Source: Candidatus Omnitrophota bacterium (GTDB taxonomy: Bacteria > Omnitrophota > Gorgyraeia > Gygaellales > Profunditerraquicolaceae). Taken from it: a stretch of DNA of 8,054 bases. Positions 1 to 4,299 of this stretch are shown piece after piece (the first letter of the stretch is position 1; each line of letters starts with the position of its first letter). The stretch lies in contig JAQUSM010000041.1 in assembly GCA_028715095.1 (NCBI GenBank), positions 1 through 8,054 on the forward strand, read 5' to 3'. A program made the position numbers and the translations under genes. Below the pieces are notes generated by a model that did not search any database, was not told the DNA's origin, and worked only from the letters and a program-made list of their open reading frames with translations.

Positions 1-642
1 CACCACGTCAACCTCTTCCGGTTCAACCAGGACTGCGACCGTAGCGGTAGAAGTATGAATACGGCCCTGCGCCTCAGTGGCAGGGACACGCTGCACGCGA
101 TGCACCCCGCTTTCAAATTTCAGGCAGCGGAAAGCATCTTTGCCCTTTACGCTAAAAGTAACCTCTTTGATCCCGCCGGCTTCATTGGTGCTGGCAAGCA
201 TAGGCTCAAGCGTCCAGCCTTTATTATCGGCATATTTAGAATACATGCGGTAAAGATCCGCCGCAAAAAGCCCTGCCTCATCCCCTCCCGTGCCCTGCCT
301 GATTTCAACTATACAGGCGCGGCCGGCATCCTTATCCTCTCCGGCAAGGATTTTCTTCAGCTTAAGCTCTATATCCGCTTTCCTGGCAGCCAGCTCTTTA
401 ATTTCCTGATGAACCAACTCATGATAATCCTCATCATGCTTTTGGAGCAGCACCTCTTCAAGGCCTTGAGCTTCTTTAAGCAGGCTTCTGAACTCTCGGT
501 ATAAAGCTACCGCAGGTTTTATATCGGAAAGCTCTTTAGCCAGTTTGTTATACTGCAGCCGGTCAGCAATCAACTCGTGGCTGGCTAAAAGCTGCTCCAG
601 CTCCTGGTAGCGCGCTTCTAATTTTTCCAGTTGTTCGTTCAT
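1..642 (-). CDS. prfA: Peptide chain release factor 1 (RF1), partial: C-terminal part cut by window edge
   Basis: RF1 recognises UAA and UAG stop codons in the ribosomal A site and triggers hydrolysis of peptidyl-tRNA. I translated this frame by hand from the ATG at 640-642. It stays open to base 1, giving 214 residues of a protein usually near 360. Seen: an N-terminal helical region rich in E, K and L (about 1-100), then EIRQGTGGDEAGLFAADLYRMY (the class I release factor domain start) at about 113-134. Next comes FESGVHRVQRVPATEAQGR at about 176-194. The PAT tripeptide at about 187-189 is the RF1 stop-codon reading motif (RF2 has SPF), so this is RF1 and not RF2. The catalytic GGQ loop would lie just outside the window. 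It follows rpmE by 24 bases with a weak GAAGG seven bases before the ATG, so it is probably in the rho-rpmE-prfA operon. Confidence 0.96.
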   Translation of the reverse strand, partial: MNEQLEKLEARYQELEQLLASHELIADRLQYNKLAKELSDIKPAVALYREFRSLLKEAQGLEEVLLQKHDEDYHELVHQEIKELAARKADIELKLKKILAGEDKDAGRACIVEIRQGTGGDEAGLFAADLYRMYSKYADNKGWTLEPMLASTNEAGGIKEVTFSVKGKDAFRCLKFESGVHRVQRVPATEAQGRIHTSTATVAVLVEPEEVDVV

Positions 643-649
643 GGTTTAA

Positions 650-654
650 CCTTC
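650..654 (-). promoter_or_regulatory. Weak ribosome binding site of prfA
   Basis: GAAGG on the minus strand lies seven bases before the prfA ATG. It is the only Shine-Dalgarno-like match in the 24-base rpmE-prfA gap and is weaker than the sites before rpmE, rho and glgA. It supports the ATG at 640-642 as the start. Confidence 0.5.
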
Positions 655-666
655 ATAACAAGATTT

Positions 667-867
667 TCACTTCTTGCCGTACTTCTTCATAAACTTATCC
701 ACGCGGCCGGCAGAATCCACTAACTTTTGCTTTCCGGTGAAAAACGGATGACACTTTGAACAGATTTCAACGCGGATACTCGGCTTAGTGGAACGGGTAT
801 GCACTGTCTCTCCGCAAGCGCAGACAATCGTACTTTCTTTGTAATTAGGATGTATCTTCTCTTTCAT
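667..867 (-). CDS. rpmE: 50S ribosomal protein L31 (bL31), zinc-binding type
   Basis: This is a structural protein of the large ribosomal subunit, at the central protuberance and bridging to the small subunit. The 66-residue length fits the family (about 65-75). Family signatures seen are the IHPNY start, the conserved CSKCHPFFTGKQ block at about 36-47, and GRVDKF near the C-terminus. Four cysteines, as CxC at 16/18 and CxxC at 36/39, make this the zinc-coordinating C+ form. The cysteine-free paralogue made in zinc starvation lacks them. The ATG at 865-867 is set by a strong AAAGGAG seven bases upstream. It sits after rho and before prfA, a common bacterial order. The 158-base upstream spacer, with stem-loops and a promoter-like pair, suggests it could also be transcribed independently of rho. 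Confidence 0.98.
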   Translation of the reverse strand: MKEKIHPNYKESTIVCACGETVHTRSTKPSIRVEICSKCHPFFTGKQKLVDSAGRVDKFMKKYGKK

Positions 868-874
868 TTTGTTG

Positions 875-881
875 CTCCTTT
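875..881 (-). promoter_or_regulatory. Ribosome binding site of rpmE
   Basis: AAAGGAG on the minus strand is spaced seven bases from the rpmE ATG. This is a near-consensus Shine-Dalgarno site and fixes the start of the gene. Confidence 0.85.
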
Positions 882-893
882 CATAATTAATAA

Positions 894-920
894 GTTATAC
901 AATAATATCCACAATGACAA
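894..920 (-). promoter_or_regulatory. Possible sigma-70-type promoter for rpmE-prfA
   Basis: On the minus strand TTGTCA (915-920) is followed 15 bases later by TATAAC (894-899). Each hexamer matches five of six consensus bases, but the 15-base spacing is short of the preferred 17. It lies about 27 bases before the rpmE start, downstream of both spacer stem-loops and in AT-rich sequence. It is a plausible internal promoter and is not proven. Confidence 0.35.
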
Positions 921-923
921 GAT

Positions 924-969
924 CCTCGCCGTACTGTTGTCACAAAATAAGGCAGTACAACCGGCAAGG
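924..969 (-). other. Imperfect stem-loop in the rpmE upstream region
   Basis: Reading the minus strand, CCTTGCC (963-969), a four-base bulge GGTT, and GTACTG (953-958) can pair with CAGTAC (931-936) and GGCGAGG (924-930). This gives 13 pairs, one of them G-T, around a 16-base loop. No T-run follows, so it does not look like a classic intrinsic terminator. It could be a leader structure for rpmE or a transcript-end stabiliser after rho. The pairing is seen in the sequence; any function is inferred. Confidence 0.45.
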
Positions 970-977
970 ATAAGCTC

Positions 978-1021
978 GGCCAAACGACTTAGCTTTGCTT
1001 TCCGCTCGCTAAGTCGTGGCC
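978..1021 (-). terminator. Stem-loop just after rho, possible transcription end or RNA-stabilising hairpin
   Basis: A perfect 10-base inverted repeat, ACGACTTAGC with GCTAAGTCGT (984-993 and 1008-1017), encloses a 14-base loop. A further GGCC/GGCC pair lies outside it (978-981 and 1018-1021), with a two-base bulge on one side. It starts about five bases past the rho stop codon, where an operon terminator would be. Downstream on the minus strand there are only three T before GGCC, so a strong intrinsic terminator is unlikely. Partial termination, or protection of the rho mRNA 3' end, is possible. Confidence 0.45.
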
Positions 1022-1025
1022 TCGC

Positions 1026-2285
1026 TTACTTTTGATTCATGCTATTTAAGAACTCTTCGTTGTTCTTGGTCTTGCTTAATTTCTCTATCAACAACTCCAT
1101 GGCTTCCACATTGTTTAATTCATTCAATACCTTTCGTAAAATCCATGTCTTCTGTAATACATCCGGTTTGACTAAAAGCTCTTCGTGGCGGGTATTAGAG
1201 CGTTTAATATCAATTGCCGGATAGATTCTGCGCTGGAACAAGTTACGGTCGAGTTGAGTTTCCATATTTCCTGTCCCCTTGAACTCTTCGAAGATGACTT
1301 CATCCATGCGGCTGCCGGTATCAACCAGCGCAGTAGCAATAATAGTCAAACTGCCACCCTCATCTACCGCGCGCGCTGCCCCAAAAAACCTTTTGGGTTT
1401 CTGCAATGCGTTGGAATCAATACCACCCGAGAGGACTTTACCGCTATGCGGGACCACAGAGTTATAAGCACGCGCCAGGCGGGTAATACTGTCCAGCAGA
1501 ATAACCACATCGCGTTTATGCTCAACCAGCCGCTTGGCCTTTTCCAGGACAATCTCGGCAACCTGCACGTGGCGTTCCGGCGGTTCATCAAAAGTAGAAG
1601 AGATTACCTCGCCTTTGACATTACGCTGCATATCCGTAACTTCCTCCGGCCTCTCATCAATCAAAAGCACGATCAAAACCACATCCGGGTTATTGCCGGT
1701 GATGGCATTGGCAATCTTCTGCAATAAAACGGTTTTACCGCTGTATGGCTGGGCAACAATCAAGCCTCTCTGGCCTTTTCCAATAGGAGTAAGCAGGCCC
1801 ATAATACGCATGGATATTTCATCCGGCTTGGTCTCCATGTTAAACGGCTGACGCGGATAAACCGGGGTGAGGTTATCAAAAAGAACCTTCTCCTTAACCT
1901 CTTCGGGATTTTCAAAGTTAACCGCCTCCACCTTAAGCAGGGCAAAATATTTCTCCCCTTCTTTCGGAGGGCGGATCTGGCCGCTTACCGTGTCCCCCGT
2001 ACGCAGTTCAAATTTCCTGATCTGCGATGGAGAAATATAAATATCATCCGGGCAAGGAAGATAATTATAATTCGGGCTTCTTAAGAAACCGAAACCTTCG
2101 GAAAGAATCTCCAGTACGCCCTCGCCGAACATTAAGCCTTCTTTTTCTGCCTGGGCCTGGAGTATCTTGAAAATCAGGTCCTGTTTTTTTAAACCGCTGG
2201 TTCCGTTTGCGTTTAAATCTTTAGCCAGTTTATTCAACTCGCCAATCTTCATCTCTTTAAGATTCTTAATATCTAACTTTTCCAC
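1026..2285 (-). CDS. rho: Transcription termination factor Rho
   Basis: Rho is a hexameric RNA-dependent ATPase/translocase that binds nascent RNA and releases stalled or untranslated transcripts from RNA polymerase. The 419 residues match the length of E. coli Rho almost position for position. Seen: an N-terminal helical domain (about 1-50), a cold-shock-like RNA-binding domain with GFGFLRSP (64-71), and a RecA-like ATPase domain from about 150. Catalytic parts are the P-loop with GKT (183-185), E211 in LLIDERPEE, Walker B ILLDSITRLARAY (262-274), Q-loop SGKVLSGG (281-288), R-loop KGTGN (336-340) and the arginine finger R366 in NTRHEEL. The P-loop reads AQPYSGKT where E. coli has APPKAGKT, so K181 is replaced by Tyr. 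There is no large N-terminal insertion. The start is GTG, fixed by AAGGAGG five bases upstream, 18 bases after coaE. Confidence 0.98.
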   Translation of the reverse strand: MEKLDIKNLKEMKIGELNKLAKDLNANGTSGLKKQDLIFKILQAQAEKEGLMFGEGVLEILSEGFGFLRSPNYNYLPCPDDIYISPSQIRKFELRTGDTVSGQIRPPKEGEKYFALLKVEAVNFENPEEVKEKVLFDNLTPVYPRQPFNMETKPDEISMRIMGLLTPIGKGQRGLIVAQPYSGKTVLLQKIANAITGNNPDVVLIVLLIDERPEEVTDMQRNVKGEVISSTFDEPPERHVQVAEIVLEKAKRLVEHKRDVVILLDSITRLARAYNSVVPHSGKVLSGGIDSNALQKPKRFFGAARAVDEGGSLTIIATALVDTGSRMDEVIFEEFKGTGNMETQLDRNLFQRRIYPAIDIKRSNTRHEELLVKPDVLQKTWILRKVLNELNNVEAMELLIEKLSKTKNNEEFLNSMNQK

Positions 2286-2290
2286 AAGAT

Positions 2291-2297
2291 CCTCCTT
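2291..2297 (-). promoter_or_regulatory. Ribosome binding site of rho
   Basis: AAGGAGG on the minus strand is spaced five bases from the GTG at 2283-2285. This full-consensus site supports GTG as the true start in the 18-base coaE-rho gap. The same nine bases ATAAGGAGG recur 52 bases upstream inside coaE. Confidence 0.85.
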
Positions 2298-2351
2298 ATA
2301 GCTTCATCCAGAAGAACCCTTGCGAGCGAAGCGAGCGAGGGCCCTCCTTAT
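2291..2351 (-). repeat. 9-base direct repeats flanking a 43-base GC-rich segment at the coaE end
   Basis: ATAAGGAGG occurs on the minus strand at 2343-2351 (inside coaE) and at 2291-2299 (the rho ribosome binding site). The 43 bases between hold a perfect 16-base mirror repeat, gcgagcga/agcgagcg, at 2322-2337 on the plus strand. They encode the last residues of CoaE (about ALARFARKGSSG) and its TGA stop. The arrangement resembles a small inserted element with a target duplication, but one copy is a functional Shine-Dalgarno site, so chance is a real alternative. Confidence 0.35.
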
Positions 2352-2933
2352 CTCGGAAACCTGTTTCCGAGTTTTACTGATTTGACCGCTGTTATCTATT
2401 ATAAAATCCGCTAGGCGCAGCTTTGCGTTTTGCGAAATCTGGTATTTTATTCTCCGGGCAATCTCATTTTTGCTTAAAGCCAGCCTTTTTTGGCTGCGTA
2501 AAATCTGCTGCTGCCTCCTGGCCGTAACCACCACCAGCTTATCAACCATCCTCCTTAACCCCGACTCAATAATCAAGGCAGCATCCAGGATTATAATTTT
2601 CTTTTTTGAATCCTTGATGCACCGCTTGATTTCAGCGATAACCTCCCTATGCACAATGCTATTAAGCCTGGCTAATGCGGCTTTATCAGCAAAAACTATC
2701 TTTCCCAGCTTAGCCCGGTCAATACGTTTGTCATGTTTGAGAATCCCGCGGCCAAAAGAAGCGACAATTTTCTTATATACGGCACTGCCGGTACTAAAAG
2801 ACTTATGCGCCAGCCTATCCGCATCAATAATCTGGCAATCTCGTGTTTTAAACATCCTGGCTACCGTGCTTTTTCCGGAGCCCATACTGCCGGTAACCCC
2901 TAAGACTAACTTAGCTTTCTTTTGCTTGAGCAT
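2304..2933 (-). CDS. coaE: Dephospho-CoA kinase
   Basis: CoaE phosphorylates the 3'-hydroxyl of the ribose in dephospho-CoA using ATP, the last step of coenzyme A synthesis in the cytosol. The 209 residues are normal for the family (about 200). Seen: the P-loop VTGSMGSGKSTVA (about 13-25), the IDADRLAHK substrate-site motif (about 36-44), LNSIVHREV, the LDAALIIESGLRRMVDKLVVV block and the C-terminal ADFIIDNSG typical of CoaE. The first 23 bases overlap the end of glgA in another frame, so translational coupling is likely. No clear Shine-Dalgarno precedes the ATG at 2931-2933, and no other start fits the P-loop position better. The last dozen residues (ALARFARKGSSG) are basic and low-complexity. 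They are encoded by a repeat-like GC-rich segment, so the tail is probably not part of the enzyme core. Confidence 0.96.
   Translation of the reverse strand: MLKQKKAKLVLGVTGSMGSGKSTVARMFKTRDCQIIDADRLAHKSFSTGSAVYKKIVASFGRGILKHDKRIDRAKLGKIVFADKAALARLNSIVHREVIAEIKRCIKDSKKKIIILDAALIIESGLRRMVDKLVVVTARRQQQILRSQKRLALSKNEIARRIKYQISQNAKLRLADFIIDNSGQISKTRKQVSEIRRALARFARKGSSG
2352..2371 (+). repeat. Perfect 9-base inverted repeat inside coaE, followed by TTTT on the plus strand
   Basis: CTCGGAAAC and GTTTCCGAG are separated by only CT. On the plus strand TTTT follows at once, which has the form of a small intrinsic terminator facing against the coaE-rho direction. It could stop antisense transcription entering from rho. 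It lies in coding sequence (residues TRKQVSE), so it may also be chance. Confidence 0.35.
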
Positions 2934-4299
2934 ATAGCTGGATATATTTCTTAGCGGAAGCCTCCCAGGAAAAATTACATTTCATGGCATTGCTCATCAG
3001 ATGCACCCATTTCTTCTTGTCTTTAAAAACAAGCATGGCTTTCTTAACAACCTTGATGAACTCTTCCCTGGTATGGCTGGCAAAAACAAAACCATTATTT
3101 TTATCTATAGTATCGGCAAGGCCGCCGGTCTTAAAAACCAGGGGGATCGTACCGTAGCGTAAACTGATCAACTGCCCAAGGCCGCATGGCTCATACTTTG
3201 AAAGCATGAGAAAAATATCGCTGCCGGCATAAATCTTATGCGCCAGCGGATCATCGAACTTTATATTTAAAGAGATTGTTTCCGGGTATTTCTTCTGCGC
3301 CGACTTCAGGATCTGGTGATATTTTAAATCTCCCGTGCCTAAAATAACCAACTGCGCCCCCATTTTACTTATCTCATCTATCCCCTGGGCAAGGATATCA
3401 AAACCCTTTGCCTCCACTAAGCGCGAAACGATCCCCAGGACAGGAATATCTTTATTCACCGGCAGGCCGCATATTACCTGAAGTTTTTCCTTGTTAAAAC
3501 TTTTATTCTCCATGTTTTGTATGGAGAAATTCTGCGCGATGAATTTATCCATCCCCGGATCCCAAAGGTAATAATCCAGACCGTTGATGATACCGCTTAA
3601 AACGCTCCTGCGCTGTCTTAACAGGCCGTCTAAGCCGAAACCAAGCTCCTCTGTCTGGATCTCCCTGGCGTAAGTAGGGCTGACCGTATTAATAAAATCA
3701 GAGAAAATTATTCCGCCTTTTAACAGGCTGACTTGATTATAAAATTCAAGGCCGGAGACATCAAACAGGCTGTTATCCAGACCCAACTTTACAAATTCTT
3801 CTTGCGGGAACAACCCCTGATAACCAAGATTATGTATGGTCAGGATACATTTCATTCTGCCGTAAAAACGATCATTAGAATATGAATTTTTCAGGTAAAC
3901 AGCTGCAAGGCTGGCCTGCCAGTCGTGTAAATGCAGGATATCGGCAGTAAAATTTATTTCCTTTAACAAACCCAGTGCCCGGCGGCAGAAGAAAGCAAAC
4001 CTTTCCAGGTTATCTTTATAATCTGCCTCCTTATTTCCATACAGCCCGTCACGGTCATAATATAAATCATTCTCTATAAAGTAAACTTTTATATTCACCC
4101 CTATAGTTGCCGATACTATATCTTTGGAAACTCTCATAAGCTTGAACCTGCTATCCGTTACGCATTTGTATCTGGGCATAATGATAATTACCTCCTGCCC
4201 GTGGTCCTCTAAAGCTAACGGTAAAGCTCCCGCCACATCGGCAAGGCCGCCGGTTTTAGCAAAAGGCACAACCTCAGAAGCAAGCATCGCTATCTTCAT
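2911..4299 (-). CDS. glgA: Glycogen/starch synthase, GT5 family
   Basis: GlgA transfers glucose from a nucleotide sugar, normally ADP-glucose in bacteria, to the non-reducing end of an alpha-1,4-glucan. The 462 residues are close to E. coli GlgA (477). It has two Rossmann-like (GT-B) domains. The N-terminal half carries KTGGLADVAGALP (15-27, sugar-nucleotide lysine K15) and LHLHDWQAS (about 122-130, conserved His125). The linker has INGLDYYLWDP (238-248). The C-terminal half carries VSRLVEAKG (R293, K298), SKYEPCGLGQ with E370, and KTGGLADTID (390-399). All expected catalytic positions appear intact. Its ATG overlaps the polA TGA as ATGA and is preceded by GGAGG seven bases upstream, so translation should be coupled to polA. 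No glgB, glgC or phosphorylase gene is in the window. Sugar donor preference (ADP- or UDP-glucose) cannot be read from the sequence by eye. Confidence 0.95.
   Translation of the reverse strand: MKIAMLASEVVPFAKTGGLADVAGALPLALEDHGQEVIIIMPRYKCVTDSRFKLMRVSKDIVSATIGVNIKVYFIENDLYYDRDGLYGNKEADYKDNLERFAFFCRRALGLLKEINFTADILHLHDWQASLAAVYLKNSYSNDRFYGRMKCILTIHNLGYQGLFPQEEFVKLGLDNSLFDVSGLEFYNQVSLLKGGIIFSDFINTVSPTYAREIQTEELGFGLDGLLRQRRSVLSGIINGLDYYLWDPGMDKFIAQNFSIQNMENKSFNKEKLQVICGLPVNKDIPVLGIVSRLVEAKGFDILAQGIDEISKMGAQLVILGTGDLKYHQILKSAQKKYPETISLNIKFDDPLAHKIYAGSDIFLMLSKYEPCGLGQLISLRYGTIPLVFKTGGLADTIDKNNGFVFASHTREEFIKVVKKAMLVFKDKKKWVHLMSNAMKCNFSWEASAKKYIQLYAQAKES

Noticed and set aside
55..504. Plus-strand open frame of 149 codons at the left edge
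   Set aside because: It is the complement of prfA, whose minus-strand translation gives clear RF1 motifs.
1..642. Release factor 2 as an alternative identity for the left-edge gene
   Set aside because: The stop-codon reading motif is PAT, the RF1 form, and not SPF.
978..1021. Strong intrinsic terminator after rho
   Set aside because: The hairpin is good but only three T follow it on the transcribed strand before GGCC, so it is kept only as a weak or structural element.
1185..1727. Long plus-strand open frame of 180 codons opposite rho
   Set aside because: It lies entirely antisense to the well-conserved rho gene, matches no family I recognise and has no supporting ribosome binding site or promoter.
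2322..2337. CRISPR-like or tandem repeat array at the coaE end
   Set aside because: There is a single mirror-symmetric 16-base motif with no spaced further copies nearby.
2470..2937. Plus-strand open frame of 155 codons opposite coaE
   Set aside because: Antisense shadow of coaE; the minus-strand frame has the complete P-loop kinase signature.
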